A stretch of 64,000 nucleotides of DNA from an uncultured Flavobacteriales bacterium. Lineage in GTDB: Bacteria; Bacteroidota; Bacteroidia; Flavobacteriales; Flavobacteriaceae. Shown here in pieces: positions 53,487-62,674 of the stretch. The stretch is from the NCBI GenBank assembly GCA_913058295.1, contig CAJXRD010000008.1, positions 19,306-83,305 on the forward strand, read 5' to 3'. A program made the position numbers and the translations under genes. The notes under the pieces were generated by a model. It had not been told where the DNA came from and did no database searches. It worked only from the letters and a program-made list of their open reading frames with translations. The number at the start of each line of letters is the position of its first letter. Within the stretch, counting starts at the first letter, position 1.

Positions 53487-54489
53487 ACTACAAAACCATT
53501 ACATCAATTTTATGTTTCTATTACAACTTCATATTTCAAATCAGTAATAAGTAAAAGATACTACAACTATATAAAATTCTTAAAAGACAATGATTTTATT
53601 ACGATTAAAGGTAGAGCACTGGATAATTACGAAAGTGGAACAGGTCTTTTCGGTGATACAAGAATAGTTGAGTCATATAAGGTAGGAGAATATCCAAAAT
53701 CATATAGATTATTAGAGTATCCCACAAAACAAGATAAAGATTATTCATTTAAACTGACTTTCAAATCTAATAATGTAAGTCAGAAAAATGAAAACTTCTT
53801 ATTATCCATTGGTATTACTAACCCCAAAATAACTAGAGACAACTACGGATTTAGGCTCTATAACTGCCTTAGTACTATTTATAAAGAGGTATTACCCACC
53901 AAAGGTGATTTAGTGTATTATGATTTTAAAACAAGTATTCCGTGTCATACAAGGAAAGTAATCATTGATTTTTTAGAAAAACAAGGGTTAAGTAATGAAG
54001 ATCCCTTCTTAGAATTATTTGAAGGAGATTTTTATTTAAATTGGAATATAGTATTAGATCTAAAATTTGAAGGTATTGATAGAGATAAAGTCAAAAAACA
54101 ATTTTCATCAGTAATATTTGGCGAATCTACAGACTACTCACCAAAAACCAAGAGATTAATAAAAGAGAAATTCCCCCTATTTAATAACCTATTAAAAAGA
54201 GGTTTCGGCAGTAAGTCAGTAAGACAGTAAGACAGTAAGACAGTAAGACAGTAAGACAGTAAGACAAGAAACCAAATTTGTACTTGATGAGGTAGTTTCA
54301 AAATTAAATTTAGACAGAATATTTTGCATACATGATGGATTTATCGTTCATAAAGTAGATGAATTTAGTATGGATCAAGAACTCGCTTCAATGAATTTTC
54401 AGGAACAAGGATTTACATTAGTCAAGACAGAGATAGAAAGTAAGAAAATTTGTGGTAGGGAAAGTCCAATAGTTTGTTGCGCACTTTAA
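53487..54489 (+). pseudogene. degraded plasmid/phage-type replicase-like gene, interrupted by an 8-bp tandem repeat
   Basis: Frame open from 53487 to stop 54228-54230 within the repeat; resumes in a different frame 54247-54489 (ETKFVLDEVVSKLNLDRIFCIHDGFIVHKVDEF). No in-frame ATG at the N-terminus. Confidence 0.55.
54209..54264 (+). repeat. 8-bp tandem repeat, 7 units (CAGTAAGT + 6 x CAGTAAGA)
   Basis: Read directly from the sequence. Confidence 0.97.
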
Positions 54490-54544
54490 AAAAATAAAAA
54501 TAAATACTAAATATATATCCACCCTACATATCCACCTTTAACAT

Positions 54545-54577
54545 GAAAGCCTGTATACCTCTTACACACAGGCTTTC
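54545..54577. terminator. terminator downstream of tRNA-Val(GAC)
   Basis: GAAAGCCTGT...ACAGGCTTTC stem. Confidence 0.8.
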
Positions 54578-54597
54578 GATGTGGGTCATACTGGATT
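54578..54597 (+). repeat. candidate attR at tRNA-Val 3' end
   Basis: GATGTGGGTCATACTGGATT, identical to 42951-42970. Confidence 0.75.
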
Positions 54598-54656
54598 CGA
54601 ACCAGTGACTTCTACCCTGTCAAGGTAACACTCTGAACCAACTGAGTTAATGACCC
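54582..54656 (-). tRNA. tRNA-Val (anticodon GAC)
   Basis: GGGTCATTAACTCAGTTGGTTCAGAGTGTTACCTTGACAGGGTAGAAGTCACTGGTTCGAATCCAGTATGACCCA; anticodon loop TTGACAG. Confidence 0.93.
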
Positions 54657-54730
54657 CTTCTTTTCAAAAATACGTTTTTAACGCGAATATCAAGAATAGT
54701 ACTAACTGCGTTGATCACTTCTAACTCACT

Positions 54731-54775
54731 CCTGCAATTACAATCCCTAACAATGCTATCACATTGGAGGGATTA
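54731..54775. repeat. hairpin unit 1 (CAATG-CTATCA-CATTG)
   Basis: CTGCAATTACAATCCCTAACAATGCTATCACATTGGAGGGATT. Confidence 0.6.
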
Positions 54776-54805
54776 CTTATAGTTTTCCCTACAATGAAAC
54801 CACTT

Positions 54806-54857
54806 CTGCAAATACAATCCCATTACAGGCTACGCCTATTTGTGATTTTTTATTTCC
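54806..54857. repeat. hairpin unit 2 (AGGC-TAC-GCCT)
   Basis: CTGCAAATACAATCCCATTACAGGCTACGCCTATTTGTGATTTTTTATTTCC. Confidence 0.6.
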
Positions 54858-54914
54858 AAAACTTATGAAAATAATATTCAAGGATTAACTTCGTTGATCC
54901 CTAAAAGAGCTCTC

Positions 54915-54968
54915 CTGCAATTACAATCCTTATTCCACGCTAAGGCGTGGATGGGATTTTTTATTTTT
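54915..54968. repeat. hairpin unit 3 (CCACGC-TAAG-GCGTGG)
   Basis: CTGCAATTACAATCCTTATTCCACGCTAAGGCGTGGATGGGATTTTTTATTTTT. Confidence 0.65.
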
Positions 54969-55046
54969 AAAACTTATGAAAATTCTTTTCAACGTTTTTA
55001 AAATAAAAAATCCCGATACATTTCTGTATCGGGATTATACTTGATG

Positions 55047-55121
55047 TGGGCAATGAGGGATTCGAACCCCCGACCCCCTCGGTGTAAACGAGGTGCTCTG
55101 AACCAACTGAGCTAATTGCCC
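55047..55121 (-). tRNA. tRNA-Val (anticodon TAC)
   Basis: GGGCAATTAGCTCAGTTGGTTCAGAGCACCTCGTTTACACCGAGGGGTCGGGGGTTCGAATCCCTCATTGCCCA. Confidence 0.95.
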
Positions 55122-55185
55122 TCTCTGTTAGCGGTTGCAAATATAACTTAGTTTTTATATTCAACAAACATTTATTACAAAAATA

Positions 55186-56358
55186 TCATAATATTTCTGC
55201 TACTACAAATGTGCTTCCACCAATATATATTAAGTCATTTAATTCTGCATTTGTCAAAGCTGCATTATAAGCTTCTTTTACAGACAAATAAGACAAACCA
55301 TTCATCCCATATGGCAATGCATTAGATTTTAAAGTTTCTTGACTAAAACCACGAATGACATCGGGTTTACAAAAATAATAAGTCGCTTCTTTTGGAAAAA
55401 GCGGTAATATTCTGTCTAAATTTTTATCATCTACAACTCCTAAAACCATATGAAGCTTATGATAACTTTCTTTTTTTAGTTGTTTTAAAACCAACACCAG
55501 TCCTTCTCTATTGTGAGCCGTATCACAAATTACTTTAGGCTGTTGCTGTAACACTTGCCATCTTCCCAATAAACCTGTATTAGAAACAATATTTGATAAT
55601 CCTTTTTTAATTGCTTTTTCAGAGATATTCCATCCTTTCTCTTTAAGAATATCTAAAGTTTTTACTGCTGTTTTACAATTTCTAATTTGATAGTCTCCCA
55701 ATAAATCTATTTGGTAAACAGTTATTTCTTCTTCCTCAACAAATGTTATGGGGCAATTGTTATTTTTTGTAGTTTTTTGAAATACAATCTTAGTTTCGGG
55801 TAATGTTTCTCCAATCACAACAGGAGTATTTGGCTTTAAAATTCCAGCTTTTTCAAATGCAATTTCCTCTAAAGTATTTCCTAAAAACTTAGTATGATCC
55901 AAGCCTATATTCGTTATTACAGACACTTCGGGCTGTATCACATTGGTACTATCTAACCTACCTCCTAATCCCACTTCAATAATTGCAATATCTACTTTCT
56001 CTTTTCTGAAATAATTAAAAGCTAATCCTACCGTCATTTCAAAAAACGACAACTGATTTTTTTCAAAAAAAGATTGGTTGTTTTTTACAAAATTTGTTAC
56101 TGCTTCTTCAGTAATCAATTCTCCATTAACCTTAATACGCTCTCTAAAATCTTTTAAATGCGGAGAAGTATACAAACCAGTTTTATAACCCGCTTCTTGT
56201 AAAACAGAAGCCAACATATGGCTCGTTGATCCTTTTCCATTGGTTCCAGCAACATGTACCGATTTAAAACTCTTTTGTGGAGTTTCTAGATGCGACATCA
56301 ACTTTAGCGTATTGGACAAATCTACTTTATAAGCAGAGGCACCTACTCGCTGATACAT
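55186..56358 (-). CDS. folC: bifunctional folylpolyglutamate/dihydrofolate synthase (N-terminus probably extends upstream)
   Basis: HVAGTNGKGSTSHMLASVL, GLGGRLDSTNVI. Confidence 0.92.
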   Translation of the reverse strand: MYQRVGASAYKVDLSNTLKLMSHLETPQKSFKSVHVAGTNGKGSTSHMLASVLQEAGYKTGLYTSPHLKDFRERIKVNGELITEEAVTNFVKNNQSFFEKNQLSFFEMTVGLAFNYFRKEKVDIAIIEVGLGGRLDSTNVIQPEVSVITNIGLDHTKFLGNTLEEIAFEKAGILKPNTPVVIGETLPETKIVFQKTTKNNNCPITFVEEEEITVYQIDLLGDYQIRNCKTAVKTLDILKEKGWNISEKAIKKGLSNIVSNTGLLGRWQVLQQQPKVICDTAHNREGLVLVLKQLKKESYHKLHMVLGVVDDKNLDRILPLFPKEATYYFCKPDVIRGFSQETLKSNALPYGMNGLSYLSVKEAYNAALTNAELNDLIYIGGSTFVVAEIL

Positions 56359-56421
56359 TGGTAATTGCTCAAAAAGCCAAGCTATGGTTTCAAGATAATT
56401 GATACGAATATTTTTTGAAGG

Positions 56422-58920
56422 TTACTTTACAATTAGTTTCTTAGTCGTCTTTTTAGTCCCTTGCGTTAACTGCATATAATATATTCCAGAATTAACAGCC
56501 TCTAATGAAATTCTATCTTCAGAATTGGATACATTTATTTCCTCAATTAACACCGTTCTTCCTAATTGATCAAACACAACAACCTTTAACTTTTCAGATG
56601 AATTTAGTGTAGAAATATTTAAATAATCAGAAGCTGGATTAGGATATATTTTAACTTCAGAAGCAAATAGATCTGTTTCATTTCCTAAAATATCATCCGC
56701 AATATTTAATTTATAGCTTGAACGCCCGTAAGTAGCTACATACAAATATTCTGTAGCCTCATGAATATACATATCATTCACCACTACAGAAGGCATATTT
56801 AGCCCTAAGGGTTGCCAATTTACACCTTCATCTAAGGAAGCAAGGACACCAATATCGGTTCCTAAAAACAAATTACCATAACTATCTTTTAAGATATCAT
56901 TTACAGGAATATCTGGTAAATCGGTAGAAATATCAACCCAGTTTGCACCATAATCAGAACTCTTAAACACATGACCATTATCCTCTCCATAACGATACCC
57001 AGAGAATGTTACATATACTGAAGAAAGATCCTCTCTGGATGCTAAAACTTTAGTCGTCCATAAATCCGGTAATGCTGCTGAAATTAAATCCCAATTAGAA
57101 CCTCCATCTTGGGTCACCCAAACATTGCCATCATCGGTTCCGGCATAAATCACATTGCTATCTAAAGGGGATACATCGATAGTTGTAACAGTACCAAATG
57201 CTAAATTACCACTATGTGGTCCATTGCTTAAATCTGGACTTATAGCTGTCCAATTCCCAGCAGCATTAGTAGTTTTATATACCTTTTGAGTTCCATAAAA
57301 CAAAGTTTGGGAATCTGCTGGATCAAAAGTAATCACAGTGTCCCAATTATTAGTATCTCCACCAGGTATTCCTGTTAAGGCACCGCTAAATGAAGCTCCA
57401 TTGTTTACAGATTTTCCTAAATTTCCACGTTGCGATAAGGCATAAATTACGTTGGTGTTGCTAGGGTCTACCAGGGGTTGAAAACCATCCCCTCCAAAAA
57501 TCGACTGCCAATCATCCAAGCCACCTGTTGTGGTTCTAATGGTATTATTATCCTGAGTTCCTCCATACACTTTATTTGCATTTTGAGCATCTACGTAAAA
57601 ACGATAAAACTGTGTAATGGGTAAGGTATTATCTTTAATTGAAGTATTCCCATTATTAGAACTTATATACAATCCGCCATCATTACCAATCAAAACCTCG
57701 TCAGGTACAGAAGCATTAAAAGCTACTGCATGCTGGTCCACATGAACATTAGAGAAGGTAGAACTCCAAGTATTTCCTCCATCTATAGATTTTTCCATTA
57801 CAAATCCTGAATTATAAATAACATTTTCATCGGTTGGGTCTACAAATATTCCTCCAAACCACCAATGATAAGAAGTTCCATTATTAATAGAATTTACCTG
57901 AGTCCAAGAATCTCCCCCATTATCTGTTCTATAAGTCCCTTCAACATTTCCAATTTTATCGGTATAAAAAGCATATAACACATCTGGATTAGATTGTGAT
58001 ATATCAATACTAATTCTTCCTTTATCGTTTGCATTAGACGGTAGACCATTGGTTAATTCTGTCCAATTATCACCTCCATTTTGTGAACGATAAATTCTTG
58101 AGGTTTCCCCACCATATTGTCTATTGTTTGTTCTTCTTATACGCTCCCAACTTGCTGCATAAAGAATATCCCCATTAGTTGGATGAATAGACATATCGAT
58201 GATCCCTGTAGAATCACTTACAAATAAAACCTGCTCCCAAGTATCTCCATCGTTTGTAGAACGATAAACTCCTCTCTCCGTATCTTTTCTGAAAAGTGGC
58301 CCCATAGCAGCTGCAAAAATGGTTTGATCATCGTTTGGGTCAATCAATACTTTACCTATACTACCTACATTTGGAAGTCCTTTAGATTCCCAAGTAATTC
58401 CCCCATCGGCACTTTTAAACATACCGTTTCCATCATAGGCCAAAGAACCTCCTCCAGCATTTACTTCACCTGTACCAACCCATATGACATCGGTATTGTT
58501 TTTTGAAATCTCCATATCTCCAATGGAAAGCATTTCTTGTTCATCGAAAATAGGGTTCCAGTTCGCACCTCCATCGGTAGTTTTAAAAATCCCACCTGAA
58601 GCTGCACCTACATAATAGGTTTCTGCTTGGTCTATTGGGATTTCAATATCTGTAATTCTTCCTCCAATATTATTTGGCCCTGAAAACTCCCAAATCACAT
58701 CGGCGTTAGAACTACGATTAGCTTGTTCTTTTTTCCATTGTATAGCTTTAGAATAGGCATCGGGTTTAATTTCTCCAGTAGGATAAGCACGCTGCATAAA
58801 CATAAAATCGTGAGGTGATTTTTCAATTTTAGCGATTTTAGTATTATTCTTTTCTGAGGAATTAGTGCAACTAACCATAAAAATTGATGCAACTAATAAA
58901 AGTAGTATATAACGAATCAT
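56422..58920 (-). CDS. BNR/sortilin-like beta-propeller secreted protein with T9SS sorting domain
   Basis: Repeated sTDGGxxW/NGGDNWT Asp-box motifs; C-terminal KIYPNPASDYLNIS. Confidence 0.85.
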   Translation of the reverse strand: MIRYILLLLVASIFMVSCTNSSEKNNTKIAKIEKSPHDFMFMQRAYPTGEIKPDAYSKAIQWKKEQANRSSNADVIWEFSGPNNIGGRITDIEIPIDQAETYYVGAASGGIFKTTDGGANWNPIFDEQEMLSIGDMEISKNNTDVIWVGTGEVNAGGGSLAYDGNGMFKSADGGITWESKGLPNVGSIGKVLIDPNDDQTIFAAAMGPLFRKDTERGVYRSTNDGDTWEQVLFVSDSTGIIDMSIHPTNGDILYAASWERIRRTNNRQYGGETSRIYRSQNGGDNWTELTNGLPSNANDKGRISIDISQSNPDVLYAFYTDKIGNVEGTYRTDNGGDSWTQVNSINNGTSYHWWFGGIFVDPTDENVIYNSGFVMEKSIDGGNTWSSTFSNVHVDQHAVAFNASVPDEVLIGNDGGLYISSNNGNTSIKDNTLPITQFYRFYVDAQNANKVYGGTQDNNTIRTTTGGLDDWQSIFGGDGFQPLVDPSNTNVIYALSQRGNLGKSVNNGASFSGALTGIPGGDTNNWDTVITFDPADSQTLFYGTQKVYKTTNAAGNWTAISPDLSNGPHSGNLAFGTVTTIDVSPLDSNVIYAGTDDGNVWVTQDGGSNWDLISAALPDLWTTKVLASREDLSSVYVTFSGYRYGEDNGHVFKSSDYGANWVDISTDLPDIPVNDILKDSYGNLFLGTDIGVLASLDEGVNWQPLGLNMPSVVVNDMYIHEATEYLYVATYGRSSYKLNIADDILGNETDLFASEVKIYPNPASDYLNISTLNSSEKLKVVVFDQLGRTVLIEEINVSNSEDRISLEAVNSGIYYMQLTQGTKKTTKKLIVK

Positions 58921-58983
58921 AGCAAATAATTTTATAAGCTATAAAGATATTGAAAAATGTATTAGAATAATGGTTTTGTAATA

Positions 58984-59817
58984 CTATTCCGAAAGGCTAA
59001 ATCTGTAGATGATTTTCCCAATTTGTTTATTAGGCGCCTTATCGTCTTTATTAAATTTTGTAGCAAGAGCTGCTCTTTTTGCAGGATCTAATAGACAGGG
59101 GGAGTTGTTAGTAGTACCTCTAACTCCTGGCATTGCCTTGATCACGTTTCCATTTCTATCCACTTCTATACTTACTACAACCGTACCTGCTTCGTTACAA
59201 TCTTGAATGATCTTCTTTTTATTAAGTGCTTTTCTTCCACCCAACATATAATTTCCATCGCCATCCAATCCTTTGCCATTTCCATAATAACTTTTTGCAT
59301 TGGGATCGCCATCAGGATCTCCTTTATCTCCTCCTGTTTTATCATCCCCTTCTCCACCTTGATCTACACCATCACTTTTTGGCCCATTGATTAAACTAGA
59401 AAGTGCATCTGTAGTAGATTTATCGGGTTTAGGATCTGGTTTCTTTTCTGGCTCCTTAACTGGTTCTTCCTTTTCTGGAACTTCTTCCACCACTTCTTTT
59501 ACTTCTTCTTTTTTCTCTTCCTTTTTAATAACTGGCGCCTCCTCATTATCCTGAGTTACCACTTCCTCCTTAATTTCTGCTTCTTGTTGAACCACAGGTT
59601 TTGTTGTGGTAGGCTTAGGGGCGGTTTTAATTTTTTCGGTAGGTTGTACTTTTCCACTTCCAGCATCCATCGTCCCAAAATTAACAGCAATCCCATTTTC
59701 TGGTGGTGGATCTAAATAAGACAATCCCACATAAAATAGCAACAATAAAATAATCACGTGTATCACCACAGTGATCCTCATACTCTTTCTTTTATGTTTT
59801 GTATCTAGTAAACTCAT
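58984..59817 (-). CDS. TonB-like energy transducer
   Basis: Single N-terminal TM, Pro/Glu/Lys-rich spacer, C-terminal VVSIEVDRNGNVIKA. Confidence 0.75.
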   Translation of the reverse strand: MSLLDTKHKRKSMRITVVIHVIILLLLFYVGLSYLDPPPENGIAVNFGTMDAGSGKVQPTEKIKTAPKPTTTKPVVQQEAEIKEEVVTQDNEEAPVIKKEEKKEEVKEVVEEVPEKEEPVKEPEKKPDPKPDKSTTDALSSLINGPKSDGVDQGGEGDDKTGGDKGDPDGDPNAKSYYGNGKGLDGDGNYMLGGRKALNKKKIIQDCNEAGTVVVSIEVDRNGNVIKAMPGVRGTTNNSPCLLDPAKRAALATKFNKDDKAPNKQIGKIIYRFSLSE

Positions 59818-59871
59818 TGTATATTATTAATAGAAAAGAGATTCTTTACATCCGTTCAGAATGAAAAATAT

Positions 59872-60264
59872 CTAATTTGGCCGAACTGCCAATACTACTT
59901 TATAGTTATTTTTATTGGCAATATCCATAACAAAAACCGCGTCTTCAATAGGCACTCCTTCTTCAGCACGAAGAATTAATGTTGGACTTTCTTCTCCGCT
60001 TAATGCTTTCTTTAACTCTGATTCTATACTAAACTCACTTACCCTTTCCTTATTCACATAATAAGCACCATCTTTAGTAATACTTACCGAAGCATTTTGC
60101 TTGTTGGTCGTTTTTCCTTTTGCTTTTGGCAAAATTAAATCTAAAGCATCAGGGGTAATGGATGGTGATGTTAATAAGAAAAATACCAATAACAGAAATA
60201 CAATATCTGTCATGGAGCTCATACTAAACTCCGCACTTACTTTATTTCTTCCTCTTAAATTCAT
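59872..60264 (-). CDS. exbD: ExbD/TolR biopolymer transporter
   Basis: FSMSSMTDIVFLLLVFFLLTSP. Confidence 0.9.
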   Translation of the reverse strand: MNLRGRNKVSAEFSMSSMTDIVFLLLVFFLLTSPSITPDALDLILPKAKGKTTNKQNASVSITKDGAYYVNKERVSEFSIESELKKALSGEESPTLILRAEEGVPIEDAVFVMDIANKNNYKVVLAVRPN

Positions 60265-60330
60265 ATTACCAATTTAATTTTAAAGTGTTGGATAAATTCA
60301 TTGAATTATTTTTCTGTGCAATCGAGGCGA

Positions 60331-60367
60331 AAAAAAGTAACATAGCCTTAGCTACGTTTATTTTTTT
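60331..60367. repeat. imperfect palindrome between exbD and exbB
   Basis: AAAAAAGTAACATAGC-CTTA-GCTACGTTTATTTTTTT. Confidence 0.65.
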
Positions 60368-60427
60368 AAACGATGAGTGGGCAAAAAAGAAACTATTAAT
60401 ATTCGACATTTTAAATTTATATTGGTA

Positions 60428-61129
60428 TTAAGCAGGTTCGTTTAAAAGATCTAAGAAATCTACAGCAGTTGCTTCCATTTGATGCACAACTTTATCGGTT
60501 TTGACCACCAAATGATTGTAACCGATATAGGCTATAATACCAACAATCAAACCAGCAACTGTGGTTGTCATCGCGGTATATATTCCTTCCGCAAGGGTTC
60601 CCATTTCTGCTTGACCACTACTAGTTGCTAGAGTATGAAAGGCTAATACCATTCCGATTACTGTACCTAAAAAGCCAATCATAGGAGCAGCTCCAGCGAT
60701 TGTTGCTAGAATACTCACGTTTTTTTCGAGTTTGTAAACTTCTAACTTTCCCGCGTTTTCAATGGCAGTGTTAATATCTTCCAATGGATTCCCAATACGA
60801 GATATTCCTTTTTCAGTAAGCCTAGAAACTGGTGTATTTTGTTGCGCGCACAATTCTTTTGCAGCCTTTATATTCCCACTGGACACATTATCCTTAATCT
60901 GATTCATAAAATTACGATCGTAATGTGTTGCAGCTTTTATTGCAAAAATCCTTTCAAAATAAAGGTAAACAGCCACAAAAAGAAGTACAAACAGCACCCC
61001 TATTATTATTTGGCCTGCTGCACCTCCATTCATCAGCAATTCCATGATGGATAAGGTTTTTTCTTCAACAATTGGTTCAAGATCCTGAATTGCTTTTTCA
61101 GAACCGTTTTGGATTAAAAAATTAATCAT
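60428..61129 (-). CDS. exbB: MotA/TolQ/ExbB proton channel protein
   Basis: IAGAAPMIGFLGTVIGMVLAFH; TTTVAGLIVGIIAYIGYN. Confidence 0.9.
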   Translation of the reverse strand: MINFLIQNGSEKAIQDLEPIVEEKTLSIMELLMNGGAAGQIIIGVLFVLLFVAVYLYFERIFAIKAATHYDRNFMNQIKDNVSSGNIKAAKELCAQQNTPVSRLTEKGISRIGNPLEDINTAIENAGKLEVYKLEKNVSILATIAGAAPMIGFLGTVIGMVLAFHTLATSSGQAEMGTLAEGIYTAMTTTVAGLIVGIIAYIGYNHLVVKTDKVVHQMEATAVDFLDLLNEPA

Positions 61130-61192
61130 GTAGGTATAGGTTTAAAATGAATAACGTGATTCGGTTTAAGAAATTGTTAGGGTTAAAATAGT

Positions 61193-62566
61193 TTAACTAA
61201 ATACTACTCTCTCTAATAGTAAAAAGACTGCTGCACCAACAATAAATCCTGCAAATGCTAACCAAGCAACTTTTTTAAGATACCATATAAAATCTATTTT
61301 CTCCATTCCCATAGCCGCAACACCTGCAGCAGAGCCTATGATTAACATAGAACCACCAGTTCCAGCAGAATAAGCTATAAAATGCCATAATACAGAATCT
61401 GTAGGCGAATCGTACATTCCGATTGAAGCAGCAACCAAAGGAACATTGTCTATAACTGCAGAAAGTATTCCTAACAGCACAACAACAACATCCTGATTTG
61501 GTATGGCTCCTTGCAATAACTCGGCTACATAACGAAGTGTTCCTACCTCTACTCCATCTATGACTCCATAAACCAAGGATTCTAATCCGGCAACAGCCAT
61601 CAAAATTCCTAAGAAAAATAAAATACTTGAAATCTCAATCCTAGATAATGCTTTATGGGCAGAATATAAATGACGCCTTTCATCTGAAAAGTCTTCTTCT
61701 GGATGGATATATTCAGAAACTAACCATACTACACCAAGTGCTAACATCATACCAATATATGGTGGTAAATGGGTTATGGTTTTAAAAACTGGAACCGAGA
61801 CAATCATTCCTAATCCCAAATAAAGCATCGTTTTACTACTTAATAAACGCTCTGCTTCTATATTCATCTCCGTATCCACTTTAATATTTCCTTTAAAAAC
61901 TTTTAAGTTTCCTGCAATAAAAAATGGCACTATAAAACAAACAACTGAAGGGATTACTACAGTTTTAACCAGTCCCATTGCGGTTACTTTATTTGCGATC
62001 CAAAGCATTGTCGTGGTAACATCTCCAATTGGAGACCAAGCCCCACCTGCATTAGCCGCAATAACTACCATTGCTGCATACCATAGACGCTCTTCTCTAC
62101 TATGTATTAATTTTCTTAATAAAGTAACTAATACTATGGTAGCAGTTAAATTATCTATGATTGCTGAAAGTACAAATGCTAATATTCCAATTATCCATAA
62201 TAATTTTTTCTTGCTCTTCGTTCGAACCGCACTTTTTAATATTTCAAAGCCTCGATGCAAATCAATGATTTCAACGATGGTCATCGCACCAACTAAAAAG
62301 ATTAGAATTTCTGATGTCTTTCCTAAATGATGCAATAAGGTATTTTCAAAACCATGCTGCGCAGTTTCTCCACCCGTTAAAAAACTAAAAACATTTTCGT
62401 GTGTATCTATTATGTTAAACCAACCATTATGAAAACCAATTGCAAGTACAGCCCAAATTAATGCTGACATTAATAATGCTGGAACCGTTTTATCTAATTT
62501 TAAAGGATGTTCTAGTGTAATGGAAAGATAACCAATAACAAAAATTAATATAATAATAGACGTCAT
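61193..62566 (-). CDS. nhaD: sodium:proton antiporter NhaD
   Basis: LVGAMTIVEIIDLHRGFEIL, NAGGAWSPIGDVTTTMLWI. Confidence 0.9.
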   Translation of the reverse strand: MTSIIILIFVIGYLSITLEHPLKLDKTVPALLMSALIWAVLAIGFHNGWFNIIDTHENVFSFLTGGETAQHGFENTLLHHLGKTSEILIFLVGAMTIVEIIDLHRGFEILKSAVRTKSKKKLLWIIGILAFVLSAIIDNLTATIVLVTLLRKLIHSREERLWYAAMVVIAANAGGAWSPIGDVTTTMLWIANKVTAMGLVKTVVIPSVVCFIVPFFIAGNLKVFKGNIKVDTEMNIEAERLLSSKTMLYLGLGMIVSVPVFKTITHLPPYIGMMLALGVVWLVSEYIHPEEDFSDERRHLYSAHKALSRIEISSILFFLGILMAVAGLESLVYGVIDGVEVGTLRYVAELLQGAIPNQDVVVVLLGILSAVIDNVPLVAASIGMYDSPTDSVLWHFIAYSAGTGGSMLIIGSAAGVAAMGMEKIDFIWYLKKVAWLAFAGFIVGAAVFLLLERVVFS

Positions 62567-62674
62567 GTATTAGATTTTTAGTGAATTATAAAGAGGGAAT
62601 TAATAATAAATTTATTATTTTAAATAAATATTTTAAGGGCTGAAGATAAGGAAAAAAGAATATTATCAATAAAT

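Larger units (their letters stand above)
42951..54597. mobile_element. candidate tRNA-Val-associated genomic island (integrase not found)
   Basis: 20-bp direct repeats bracket accessory genes, gene remnants and a degraded replicase-like gene; geometry fits tRNA 3'-end integration. Confidence 0.4.

Noticed and set aside
54209-54264. Possible CRISPR-like array
   Set aside because: Contiguous 8-bp units with no spacers; a simple tandem repeat.
54967-55167. 66-aa minus-strand ORF (RAISSVGSEHLVYTEGVGGSNPSLPTSS)
   Set aside because: It is a translation through tRNA-Val(TAC); a well-known spurious ORF type.
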